Below are positions 10,862-21,122 of a stretch of 64,000 bases of DNA, in pieces. Within the stretch, counting starts at the first letter, position 1. Each line of letters begins with the position of its first letter. The notes beneath the pieces were generated by a model. The model did not search any database, was not told the origin of the DNA, and saw only the letters and a list, made by a program, of their open reading frames with translations. The DNA comes from Emydura subglobosa (taxonomy: Eukaryota > Chordata > Testudines > Chelidae), in contig ML679946.1 of assembly GCA_007922225.1 (NCBI GenBank), positions 94,494,759 to 94,558,758 on the forward strand. The letters run 5' to 3'. Position numbers and translations under genes: made by a program.

Positions 10862-12132
10862 ATAGATCCAGTCTTATCTGGATACCTAGAACGATTATGG
10901 AACAAATTATTAAACAATCAGTTTGTAAGCACCTAGAGGATAATATGGTTATAAGGAATAACCAGAATGTATGTGTGAAGAATAAATCATGACAAACCAA
11001 TTTAACTTCCTTCTTTAACAAGTTTACTGGTGTAGTGGAAGGGGAGAAGCTGTAGATATGATATATCTTGATTTTAGTAAGCTTTGGACACAGTCCCACA
11101 TAACATTCTCATAAACAATCTAGGGAAATTTGATCTAGATTAAATTACTATAAGGTTGATGAACAACTGGTTATCAATGGTTTGCTGTCAAACTGAGAGG
11201 ACTTACCTAGCAGAGTTCTGCAGACATCAATCTTGGGTCCAGTATTCTTTAATATTTTCCTTAAAACCTTGGATAATGGAGTGAAGAGTACACTTACAAA
11301 ATTTGTGGATGACACCAAGATTGGAGGGGTTACAAGTACTTTGGAGGGCAGGATTACATTTCAAAATGATCTTTACAAATTGGAGAATTGGTCTGAAATC
11401 AACTAGATGAAATTCAATAAGGATAAGTGCAACATACTTCACTTAAGAAGGAAAAAGCCAATGCACAACTACAAACCGGGGAATTGCTGGCTAGGCGGTA
11501 GTACTGCTGAAAAGGATCTGGGGGTTGTAGTGGATCACAAATTGAATATGAGTCAATAATGTGATGCAATTGCAAAAAAGGCTCACATCATTCTGGGGTG
11601 TATTGCAGGAGTGCTGGTGAGGCCTCAACTAGAGGGCTGTGTCCAACTGTGGGTGCCACATTGTAGGAAAGATGTGGCCAAATTGGAGAGAGTCCCAAGG
11701 AGAGCAACAGGTATGATAAAAAGTTCAGGAAACCTTAGGAAAGGTTAAAAAAGTTGGACATGTTTAGTCTTGAAAAAAGAAGACTGAGGGGTGACCTGAT
11801 ATCAGCCTTCAAATATGTTAAGGGCTGCTATAAAAAGGACTGGGATCAATTGTTCTCCATGTCCACTGAAGGTAGGACCAGAAGTAAACGGACTTAATCG
11901 GCAGCAATTAGGTTTGAGATTTAGGTTAGATATTAAGAAAACTTTGCTAAATATACGAGGAGTTAAGCTCTGGAATAGGCGTTCAGCGGAGGTTGTGGAA
12001 TCTCATCACTGGAGGTTTTAAAGTACAAACACCTGTCAGGTATGGTCCTGGTTTACTTGGTCCTGTGTAAGTGCAGAGGGCTGGACTTGATGACTTCTTG
12101 AGGTCCCTTCATTTCTATGATTCTGTGATTCC
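10862..12132 (+). mobile_element. CR1 LINE, 5'-truncated, plus strand
   Basis: The plus strand reads RT segments in broken frames: DMIYLDFSK near 11,056, KFVDDTKIGG near 11,298-11,325 (catalytic FADD changed to FVDD), the thumb/connection region with 'gaaaaggatctgggggttgtagtggatcac' (11,509-11,538), and a C-terminal piece with RFRLDIKKTLLNIRGVKLWN at 11,815-12,021. The end 'cttgaggtcccttcatttctatgattctgtgatt' is the CR1 3' terminus. Many stops, so inactive. The open minus-strand frames over this region are shadows. Confidence 0.93.
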
Positions 12133-13394
12133 CATTTTGCAGACAAGAGGGGAGATTCTGTGCTGCAATTCTAAGAGGCACAGTGCCCAACTCACAGCCC
12201 AGGGGGAGCAAGGGCTAGATTTCACTTCCCAACCCTTGGCTGCTCCATAGACTCTGGCATACCATACACAAACCTGGGGGCCCGTCTAAATTACAGCAGC
12301 CTCACCTGGCTGGCCTATGGACTGCAGTCCTGACCCACCCCCATCCACCTTCCAGCATGTACCCCATGCCAGGTCTTGCAGATGGGTACTGCGAGAGAAG
12401 CTTTACCACTGTCGTCTTCAGTTCCTGTTCCAGTGGATTCTTTCCCCCTCCCTTCCCCAGCTTGATACAGAGACATTAGAGTTCCTTTACACCACTCCGA
12501 CCCTTTTACTTGTGAAAGGGTCAGCGAGAAGGTGAGGGACTCACCCAAGAAAATTGAGGCACAGGGATTAAGTGACTTGCCAAAGTCACCCAAGGATAGA
12601 ATACTGTTCTTTTGACTCTTAGCCCGGTGTGATAGCTACAAGGCCATCTCCTCTCTCTCCTTCCCCCGCCCTGCCCCTCCCCAACCCCCTTCTAATTGAC
12701 TACTTGTTTCCCTGTTTCAAAGGGTGAGCAAAAAATGTTGTGCTTTCTGGCTGCACAGTACTTTTCCAGAACTGTCATCACTCACTTTTTTTGGTACTTA
12801 ATCCTGTTCCATTAAAACAGTAACTGTTTCCTATGAGAGAGTGCTTAGGATGGCCAGTCAAATACAGCATATTGCTCGGAGTGAGGTCTAACCTTTGCCA
12901 TGTACGTTACATCAAAGAGATGTAATTTCTTCTTAGTAACACATTAGCATTTTAGAAATGTAGTCTAACATTCTAGACACCGACTTCACAGCAGCTGCAT
13001 GCCTCAAGGGATTTGTCTATAATGAGTTGCAAATCTTCTTCCTAGCACATCTGCTCCATCATTTTACCATTTGGAAAAATATTCATCTTCTTAATTCTGT
13101 GCTCCTGGAGTCGTTATTCTGCATTTATTTGCTCTGAACTGCTTTTGACATCTATTAGCACAGTTCTACTGTGAAAGTTCAAGTCCTCCTAGAGCAGATT
13201 AGATCATTCCTTGTTATTTACTATTCTTTCCAAACCAATCTGTGAACCGATATCCCTCGAACTAATCATGGCTTGTTATCTAATATACGCAATAAGGAAA
13301 CCATAGGAGCCACTTTTCATGATCGCTGACAACAGGTGGTGCGACGCATAGTGAGATAAAAATAATCAGCTCACGTGCTTCAGGGTATGTACTG
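12133..13394. other. No gene; small minus-strand SINE fragment at 12,545-12,650
   Basis: At 12,549-12,600 'gaaaattgaggcacagggattaagtgacttgccaaagtcac' is the reverse complement of the SINE body containing the 'gcaagtcact' block, running on to 'tagctacaaggccatctcctctc', an inverted tRNA-head remnant. The rest, including 12,700-13,394, shows nothing assignable; 13,703-13,713 just beyond has a G11-type run. Confidence 0.5.
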
Positions 13395-13535
13395 ATCACA
13401 GTAGGGGTCAGGTAGGAATATTCCTACACATACAGCATTGCACAATTGGTTAGGTGAATTACAGTGAAGGGGTAGATTTCTGAAATTTCAGGAATTAGCA
13501 TCTTATGGAGACAGGGGAACTGGCGAGGTGGATCA
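13395..13535 (+). repeat. Dispersed repeat, copy A (possibly CR1 3' UTR derived)
   Basis: Contains 'cacagtaggggtcaggtagga', 'cagcattgcacaattggtta', 'gtgaattacagtgaagggg' and 'agacaggggaactggcgaggtggatca'. The same series occurs in the same order at 15,558-15,702. The blocks remind me of the 3' untranslated region of some CR1 subfamilies, but the terminal CR1 signature is missing here. Confidence 0.55.
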
Positions 13536-14989
13536 AGGATCCACTGAAGCAAAACCTGAGTTTGTACCAGTTTCTAGCTTGAAAATGTTCTGTTTCTGGT
13601 CTATTCTCTTTTCCTGTACCTGGAGGCAGAATTCTCAGAGTGGTGCCCTCTGTGTCCAAACCAGAGATGCAAATAGCACTGGTTGAAAAATTTCAAACCT
13701 TTGGGGGGGGGGGGAAATGCCACATTCTTCATGAAAACTTCCCCCAGATATATTTTCTCTCATTTGCCTCCTTTTTGCCACTTCCCTCATATCATGGCCA
13801 GGCGAGGAAGAATGAATAGTTCTTACATCCAGAGTCCATCAGAACCATTCTGTAGATCACTTGGCAATACTGATTTAATGTAGATTGATATAAGGTCCTC
13901 TCCATCCATTCATGGGTTGGTCCACAGACACAGCAACGAGAGATCAGACACAGGTTTCCTGGATGGCAGCATGGAATCCTCCTTCCTCTGAGAAAGGATC
14001 ATTCCCTCCATGGCAGGAATCCCTGGGTGAAATTGCTAGGGCTGGTTCAGGTAAGAGATCGGACTGGATGTCCATAGTGGTCCATTCTACCCTTAAAAGC
14101 TATTACTGGCTTCTGTCAGATCAGCTCCTTTCTCCGGCTTTCAATAAGTAAAGAAACGATACTGATGCAAATGAATTACTATTGCCAGAGCTATATCACT
14201 GCTGATGATGTGTGAGCCAAAAAGAATACAGCTTGGCTCTCAGACCCAGGGTAAGTTTATAGCACTGTTAGTTAGAAGAACCATCTTTCTTCTCCCCTAA
14301 GCCCATTTGATATGGTGTCACTGAGATAGAAAAAAACTAGAATTCCACAATGCCATTTCTACTGCATCAAATCTCTGAGCATAACTGCATTTTAAGGGCC
14401 TAATCCAAAACCCACTGAGGGTGCTCAAGCAGGCTTTGGAGCCGGCTGTCAGAACTCACTGTAGAAGCTATTAGCCTACAACGTGCATTGTGCATTTTAA
14501 CATTCCAGACTCAAGGTTTCTAACCGGCTTGTGGATTGGATAATGTAGTTCAATGGGCAGGACTCATTACATTACAGTGCACACATAGGCAGTTACCCAG
14601 ATTACCTAAGGTACCTTGGTGACATCCCTTATTTTCATGCCACTCTCTCCGTTCCTAATAGTGGTAGCAGAAAGCAATGACTGTGTAAGCATCAGCATCT
14701 GGTGTTCTTCATAGTGAGATAAGAGTAAACATATGCTTTATGGGGATGCTCTGTAGCCCATGGGGCTAGCTTTCCTTTATTATATTCACTGCTTTCCATT
14801 ATATTCAGCAGTAATGCAAGGAACCTACAGGCCTGTATACTGTGAGACATTAGCTTCAACAAGTTAGCATAAGACTGGAGGCCTATGAACTTTGAACAGA
14901 TAAACTTTAAAAAGATAAATGGCCCAGGGGAAAACCACAAGTACTGGGGAGCTAAGAATAGAGTGTTTAAGGGGAATTTCTGACCACAG
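13536..14989. other. No gene recognised; possible CR1-like tail near 14,040-14,100
   Basis: 'agatcggactggatgtccatagtggtccattctacccttaaaagct' resembles the end of a CR1-type 3' region (agactggatgatca..ggtccctt) but is isolated. A poly-G run sits near 13,703. Remaining sequence shows nothing assignable. Confidence 0.4.
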
Positions 14990-15455
14990 GTACATGATCC
15001 AACCACAAGAGTGTCATGGCAATGAATTGATGACAGATACATGAGCTACATCCTATAAACGAACCTATAGGAGAAGGACACTCCAATATTAGTAAGGTGA
15101 GGAAATACAAGGAAAAGGAGAAATCCCCTACTGAATATGCATCAAACATAGTGATGTCAGCATATCAGATTATAAAAGTTACATCCCAGCCTTGGAGCCG
15201 TAGGAGAATGAGATGTGGACCTTGGGAGGTGCCCAAATGATGGTCCCTGATGATGACGGGGAAGGTGATGGAGAAGAGGAAGATAAGGGCGAACATTTCA
15301 GGTTCAGCGATGGTATGCGGATATGGATATGCTGTCGTATATCTATCTACCTTACTGAGTCGGGGTGTTTGTGACTATGCTCAATGTATTAATAAACTAT
15401 TTGTAAATAGAGAAGAGTCCCTATAATGTGAGTGTTGTAACTGTGTGCATCAGGG
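14990..15455 (+). mobile_element. Candidate solo LTR (unconfirmed)
   Basis: The segment has LTR-like organisation: a TATA-like 'attataaaagtta' at 15,169-15,180, and 220 bp later a polyadenylation signal 'aataaac' at 15,391 followed by 'gaagagtccctataatgtg'. I could not define TG...CA ends or a target duplication, and no second copy is visible in the window. The call is therefore tentative; an unrelated unique sequence could show the same signals by chance. Confidence 0.22.
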
Positions 15456-15557
15456 TTCCCAACCATATAGTACTGGGCCTAATCTTGGGACAAGAACTGT
15501 CAACTCTCAAAGCAATAACTGTGCATTATATATAATCTATAGATCAGACAACAGCAC

Positions 15558-15702
15558 TAGCCACAGTAGGGGTCAAGAAGGCATCTCCCCTCCACACAGC
15601 ATTGCACAATTGGTTGGATGAATTACAGGGAGGGGGTTAACTTCTTCTCAAACTGCAGGTGTTATTTTCTTCTAGGGACAGGGCAACCGGCATAATGGAT
15701 CA
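15558..15702 (+). repeat. Dispersed repeat, copy B (partner of 13,395-13,535)
   Basis: Shares 'cacagtaggggtcaagaagg', 'cagcattgcacaattggttgg', 'atgaattacagggaggggg' and 'gggacagggcaaccggcataatggatca' in the same order and orientation as copy A about 2.1 kb away. The inter-block spacing is similar, so the two are diverged copies of one repeat. Confidence 0.55.
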
Positions 15703-17085
15703 AATGTCACTTTTCACCAATGACTCATTTCATGTGCTGACTCGAGTGTGGGGAGAACCTTCTGGGCACAACTCATCCAATTTCCTCCAAGACAGAACTA
15801 TTATGAAGAAAGGCTCCTTTCAGTTCTGTATATTATGTACATAAACAGAAACCAAACAGGCCCAGTGGCCCAGTGATTGAATTGCTCCCAAGGACAAGAG
15901 TCGATGCTACACACTAACCCTTTATGGACTTGACATCCAAACCAGCCAATGGAAACATTTTTTGGGAGGAAGACATCATTAATCACCATCACAAAAAAGT
16001 AGACATTGTTGCACATTTATCCACCACTGACAAGCTGGATTCACATCCTTTCGTTATGAATACATTGTATTGCCTGTTTCAGTAAGATAACAAAATGCCA
16101 TAAGAACCCGTAAGACTGCAACATCCCAATTATCCATTCACTGTCACACACTGGATAATTGTTATTCCTTGGAGACCTGGGTTTGTTGGGGAAAGTCGAT
16201 AAGGAAGACATTTTGGATCTGCAGTGAAATTTAGATTAACTGCACTGGCAAGGAGAAATATATGTGGAGCATGCAGCATATCTACTTAATTACTTATGAA
16301 TATAAATCAAATAATTTAAATTACCCTTTAAATAAATATTTGGACAGTTACTTGTCATTGTAATAAATTACATAACTTGCCTGATGAGAAGCCAAATTGT
16401 AGGAGATTATTTCACACAAGGAATTGTTCAGCTGAATCGCTGACATTTCTCAGTACTGTAAGTACTCATGAAAGCCATGATGCTGTGATAGGCTCAGTAT
16501 GAATAGACGTTTGCATCCACTGGGCTCAAGGAGGACACAAGGGTCCAGTGGCACAAGTCTAGCTACAGAGTCAAGGCCAAAATTACACCAGGTTTATTTG
16601 AACTCACTATCTTGCCTATATGGATTACTGGTGACATAAGTAATGCAGTTTTGTTTGTGCTTCTGTTTAGGTCAGTTGAGGCCTGTTTAGTGACTTCTGC
16701 ACCATCCCGAAATGTACTATTAGTATCTGAAGGTTTTGCTGCCTCTGCATTACACTGAAAACTCTTTGGAACAGAGAGTGCAAATCCAGTCACGCTCCTG
16801 CCAGTCAATTGGATTTTTGCTTTTCATTTCAACGAGGGCAAGAGGAAGGCCTCGTTTCTCTCTCTCTGGGCCTGAGCCTGGAAACATTCCCAGATATAGT
16901 ACCATGCACAGATAGTCCCACACCCTACTCACAATAGTAGCACTACTACTGGCAGTATTTGAAGCAGCAGGACCGATGCTTGCATTGCACTGAGATACAC
17001 TGTCGGTTCTCAGTGAATGATACATTATAATTCAAATTCAATCCTCTGTAGGTTCTTATACAACCCTCATCACTGTAGCATCTGA
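15703..17085. other. No gene recognised; 16,330-16,470 resembles conserved non-coding DNA
   Basis: Open frames (for example 16,563-16,808 and 16,750-17,025 on the minus strand) show no family pattern. 16,330-16,470 contains ATTA-type cores in complex sequence (ttgtcattgtaataaattacataact). Near 15,860-15,900 'ggcccagtggcccagtgattgaattgctccc' may be a decayed tRNA-SINE arm. Confidence 0.4.
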
Positions 17086-17222
17086 GGGCCAGATTTGTAA
17101 AGTTATTTAGGTGCCTAAAGATGCAGATAAGAGCCTAGAGGGATTTTCAAGTGCCCATGTGCTTTTGAAAATGCTAATAAGTACCAACCTGCATTTTTGG
17201 GTGCCTTTAAAAATCTAGCCCT
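17086..17222. mobile_element. Short MITE (GGGCCAGATTT family), copy 1
   Basis: Starts 'gggccagatttgtaaagtta' and ends 'cctttaaaaatctagccct'; the ends are inverted repeats of about 12 bp. The inner arm 'tttaggtgcctaaagatgcagata' is shared with the copy at 25,331-25,533. Non-coding. Confidence 0.7.
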
Positions 17223-17499
17223 TTGTGCCTTCCAGTAATGCATGAACATGAATGATGGCTATCATACGTGGTTCTTCCTTCCTCTCTTTCTCTTCCTCTT
17301 CCAAGGGGAATTCAAATGTTAGGCAGTTCAATTTATGTGAGGCGTAATTTCAGCTGATAGTAGAAATGTTAAAAAAAAACAAAACACATTAAGAGAATAG
17401 CAGAGCCGTACAGCCAAATAACACAGAGTGGTGTTAAAGGTTGACTTGGTAATTCCACGGAGTGCTGCAATATTTGTAATTAAGGTGACTACTCAGTTT

Positions 17500-19180
17500 T
17501 CATAGCACCAGATTCTGATAATCTTACTCAGACTGAGGTGTCATTAGAGGACATTTTGAAACAAATTGATAAATTAAATAATAATAAATCACCAGGACCA
17601 CATGGTATTCACCCTAGAGTTCTGAAGGAACTCAAACATGAAATTGCAGAACTACTATCTGTGATATCTAACCTATAACTTAAATCAGCTTCTGCATCAG
17701 AGTACTGGAGGATGGCTAATATGATATCTATTTTTTTAAAAGGCTCAGGAGGTGATCCTACAAATTACAGGCCAGTAAACCTAATTTCAGTACCAGGCAA
17801 ATTGGTGGAAACTATAGAAAGAATAGACTTATCAGACACATATGAACACAAGTTGTTGGGGAAGAGTCAACATGGCTTTTGTAAAGGAAAATCATGCCTC
17901 ACCGATATATTAGAATTCTTAGAGGGGGGATCAACAAACATGAGGACAAGGGTGATCCAGTGGATATAGTGTACTTAGACTTTCAGAAAGCCTTTGAAAA
18001 GGTCCCTTACTAAAGGATTTTAAACAAACTAAGCAGTCATGGGATAAGAGGAAAGGTCCTCTCCTGGATCAGTAACTGTTTAAAAGACAGGAAACAAAGA
18101 GTAGGAATAAATGGTCAGTTTTCAGAATGGAGAGAGGTAAATGGGTCGTCCAGGGATCTGTACTGGAACCAGTGCTGTTCAGCATATTGATAAATGATTT
18201 AGAAAAGGGGGTATGTCAAACACAGACTGTGAAGAGTTTCAAAGGGATCTCACAAAAGTGGGTGACTGTGCAACAAATTGGCTGATGAAATTCAATGTTG
18301 ATAAGTGCACAGTAACATTGGAAAACATAATCCCAACCATACATACAAACTGATGGGGTCTAAATTAGCTGTAACCACTCAAGAGAGAGATCTTGGAGTC
18401 ATTGTGGACCGTTCTCTGAAAACATCTGCTCAGTGTGCAGTGGCAATCAAAAAAGTTCACAGAATGTTAATCACTATTAGGAAAGGGTAGATAATAAGAC
18501 AGAAAATATAGTAACTCTACTATATAAATCCATAGAACATCCACACATTAAATACTGAAACTAGTTCTGGTTACCTCATCTCCAAAAGATATATTGGAAT
18601 TGGAAAAGGTACAAAGAAAGACAACAAAAATTATTAGGGGTATCAAACAGCTTCCATATGAGGAGAGACTTAAAAGACTGAGACTTTGAGACATGATAGA
18701 GGGGACATGATAGAGGTCTATAAAATCTTGACTGGTGTGGAGAAAGTCAATAAGGAAGTGTTATTTACTCCTTCCCATAACACAAGAACCAGGAGCTATC
18801 CAGTGAAATGAATAGGTTTAAAACAAACAAAAGGGAGTATTTCTTCACATAACACACAGTCAACCTGTGGAACTTGTTGCCAGAGGATGATGTGAAGGCC
18901 AAAATTATAACAGGGTTCAAAAAAAGAGATAAGTTCATGGAGGATAGGTCCATAAATGGCTATTAGCTAAGACTGTCAGGGATGCAGCCCCATGCACTGG
19001 GTGTCTCTAGCCTCTGTTTGCCAGAAGCTGGGAGTGTTCAATAGGGGATGGATCACTCGATGATTGCCTGATCTGTTCATTCCCTCTGAAGCAGCTGGCA
19101 TTGGCCATTGTTGTTGGAAGACAGGATATTGGGCTAGATGGCCCATTGGTCGGGCCCAGCAGGGTCATTCTTATGTGTAA
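17500..19180 (+). mobile_element. CR1-clade LINE, 5'-truncated, longest plus-strand copy
   Basis: The copy begins in the RT N-terminal region with SPGPHGIHPRVLKELKHEIA (about 17,590-17,650). It continues with NYRPVNLISVPGKLVE and SQHGFCKGKSCLTDIL (17,712-17,969), VYLDFQKAFEKVP (about 17,968-18,010), and ERDLGVIVDRSLKTSAQC (18,305-18,490). The catalytic FADD box is missing: LINDLEKGV near 18,190-18,212 runs straight into a downstream segment, implying a deletion of roughly 100 bp. The 3' end is 'attgggctagatggcccattggtcgggcccag...attcttatgtgt', a tail type different from the copies at 6250 and 33,719. Inactive. Confidence 0.93.
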
Positions 19181-19194
19181 TAGTGATTGAGATA

Positions 19195-19530
19195 TGAGGC
19201 TAGGAGGTGAGAATAGGTTCTGAAGGGCGTTGAAAGTGAATACAAGTAGTTTATGTTTTATACAATTGATAAGGGGGAGACACTGAATGGATGCAAAGAT
19301 GGGGTGATATGGTGAAAATAATGAATTGAGATAGGGAAAACGATGCTCTCAGCAGCATTTTTAATAGATATGAGCAGGGCAAGGTTGCATTTGTCAAGGC
19401 CAAATAAGAGGATGACATAGTAGCTGACACGCAAAAGGGTCTTTTGTATTTGAACAGTGCCTGGCACAAAGGGTCATAGGTGCTACTGCAGTGGAAATAC
19501 TAAGTAATTAATAATGATGATGATGATATG
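19195..19530 (+). repeat. Unassigned dispersed repeat ending in a SINE/MIR-type tail
   Basis: 19,195-19,435 contains 'gatgctctcagcagcattttta', 'gagcagggcaaggttgcatttgtcaaggcc' and 'agaggatgacatagtag', phrases I associate with an old LINE-type 3' repeat of amniotes. 19,440-19,530 is the tail 'gaacagtgcctggcacaaagggtcataggtgctactgcagtggaa' ending in a GAT-type microsatellite (atgatgatgatgata). Family names are not certain. Confidence 0.45.
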
Positions 19531-19668
19531 TCACAATACAGTGTGGTGTTTTACCTCCTCCGAGGCCTCTGTGCCCCTCAGTTACCAGCTAGCTGTTTAA
19601 ATAGGTTATCCAGGTTCTGTTTGGCCTCCTGACTGGATTTCAGTCCACTGCCCTGTTTATTCCTCCAT

Positions 19669-19710
19669 CCTATCTATCTATCTGTCTGTCTATCTGTCTG
19701 TCTGTCTCTG
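19669..19710. repeat. (TATC/TGTC)n microsatellite
   Basis: A run of tatc and tgtc tetramers, compound, about 42 bp. Confidence 0.95.
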
Positions 19711-20376
19711 ATCACTGCAGTATCTGTGCAACTGTGTGAAATCTGAGCCAGGAGTTAACAATTTGCTTGAAAGAAAATACACGTACGACAGGCCCATCAC
19801 CTTAGTGCCTAGCCATCGAAATCAAGCAGGGTTATTACATTAGAAAGCTTCAATACTCACTTCACCTGTCCCTTCATCCTCATACTTTGCAGTTATCTTA
19901 CTGCACTGACAATATGTTCCAGGGTTTTTAATATGCCGGTGGTGTAATGGTGTGTCTCTTTAAGGCCATGATACAGCAGCAAGCCCTCCAGGGCTGGCAG
20001 ACAAGCTATACATTGGCTGTCGCAGTCTTCCTTCCATTGGGGAAAACTGGCTCATTACAGTTATAACTGAGATCATCTGAGGGAAACGAAAAACCTGTCT
20101 GCAGATTTTTTTTTAGCCCTCCCAGTGGAATTTGAGAAAGAAAAGTTAAGATAGAGGGAAGTAGATAGCAACATCTGGAAAAGGAAACTCTTTCAGGGTC
20201 CAAACAATCTTGCAGGTGCGTGGGGCGATGGCCGACTTCCGCAAAGATAGGCTGAAAGCCACAAACAAAGTGTCAGGGAGGCCACAGTGAACACCACCAC
20301 ATCCCTTACAAGTGACTCCAAAGATGGAGGAATTGGCTAGTCTATTCTGTCCATCTGCTACTCAACTCATCTACAG

Positions 20377-20676
20377 AGGGCTCTTCAATCTAGCAGAGAA
20401 AGAAGCCGACCCAATGGCTGGAAATCAAATTGAGATGGGAAATAAGACATTAATTTTTAGCGGTGAGGGTAATTAACCGTCGGAGCAATTTATCAAAGAT
20501 CGTGGCAGATTCTCCATCACTGGAAAAAAATTTTTTATCAAGTTTGGATGTTTTCCTAAAAGATCTGCTCTAGTTCAAACAGGAATTAATTCAGGGGAGT
20601 TCTATGGCCTGTGTTATAAAGGAGGTCAGACTAGATGATTACAATCGTCTCTTCTGGCTTTATAATTGATGAATCT
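20377..20676 (+). repeat. CR1 3' end fragment
   Basis: Matches the CR1 C-terminus/3' end pattern: 'gggctcttcaatctagcagagaaag' (compare 8997-9015 in the copy at 7930-9262), 'gagggtaattaaccgtcggagcaat', then 'ctatggcctgtgttataaaggaggtcagactagatgattacaatcg' and a degraded terminus. Same subfamily as the copy ending at 9262. Confidence 0.88.
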
Positions 20677-20777
20677 ACTACGGCTGCATCTGCTTTCCTT
20701 TCATATTGACACCTCCCCCTTCTTCTTTTCCTTCTATGGCTTCTCTCGTATGACCAAAATTACAAACCAGAACCAAG

Positions 20778-20850
20778 AACAACGATAATGGCTTTTATTT
20801 GTATAGCACCTTTCAAAGAATCCCAAAGTGCTTTACTAACTATGCTCTCA
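20778..20850 (+). repeat. Short dispersed repeat (tttgtatagcacctttc type)
   Basis: 'cttttatttgtatagcacctttcaaagaatcccaaagtgctttacta' is a phrase shared with the repeat at 40,705-40,875 (cccttttcatcacaaaggatcacaaagcacattacaaa). It is the start of an old LINE/SINE-type 3' repeat. Confidence 0.5.
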
Positions 20851-20861
20851 ATCCATCAAAG

Positions 20862-20990
20862 AATCCCTTTTCAGCAAAACACTTAAGCATTTGCTTAAGC
20901 ACATGACTTAATCTCGTTTACTTCAAGGGGATTTATGCATGTGCATAAAGCTTAGTGCGTGCTTAAGTGCTTTGCTGAATCAAGGCCTAG
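20862..20990. mobile_element. Palindromic MITE (cagcaaagcacttaagca family)
   Basis: Left arm 'cagcaaaacacttaagcatttgcttaagcacatg' and right arm 'cgtgcttaagtgctttgctgaatcaaggcc' are reverse complements over more than 25 bp around a central 'cttcaaggggatttatgc'. Typical short fold-back element; a decayed relative is at 7826-7918. Confidence 0.82.
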
Positions 20991-21025
20991 AGAGAGAGAA
21001 ATCCTAAATGTTGATGAAGTTATTG

Positions 21026-21122
21026 GGACAAATTCTGTTCTCAGATGCCCCAATTGTAATCAGCTCTGTCTCCATTGAAGTCAGTGGAATTACTCTGTAT
21101 TTACAACTGAAGAATTTGGCCA
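21026..21122. mobile_element. Short MITE-like fragment
   Basis: 'aaattctgttctcagatgcc' to 'gaagaatttggccaa' has inverted ends (aaattct / agaattt) around the phrase 'ccattgaagtcagtggaatta', which is itself partly palindromic. Phrases of this kind recur near 48,000-48,075 and 57,140-57,235. Decayed. Confidence 0.5.

Noticed and set aside
19669..19710. CRISPR-like short repeats
   Set aside because: Simple tetranucleotide microsatellite in vertebrate DNA; no spacers.
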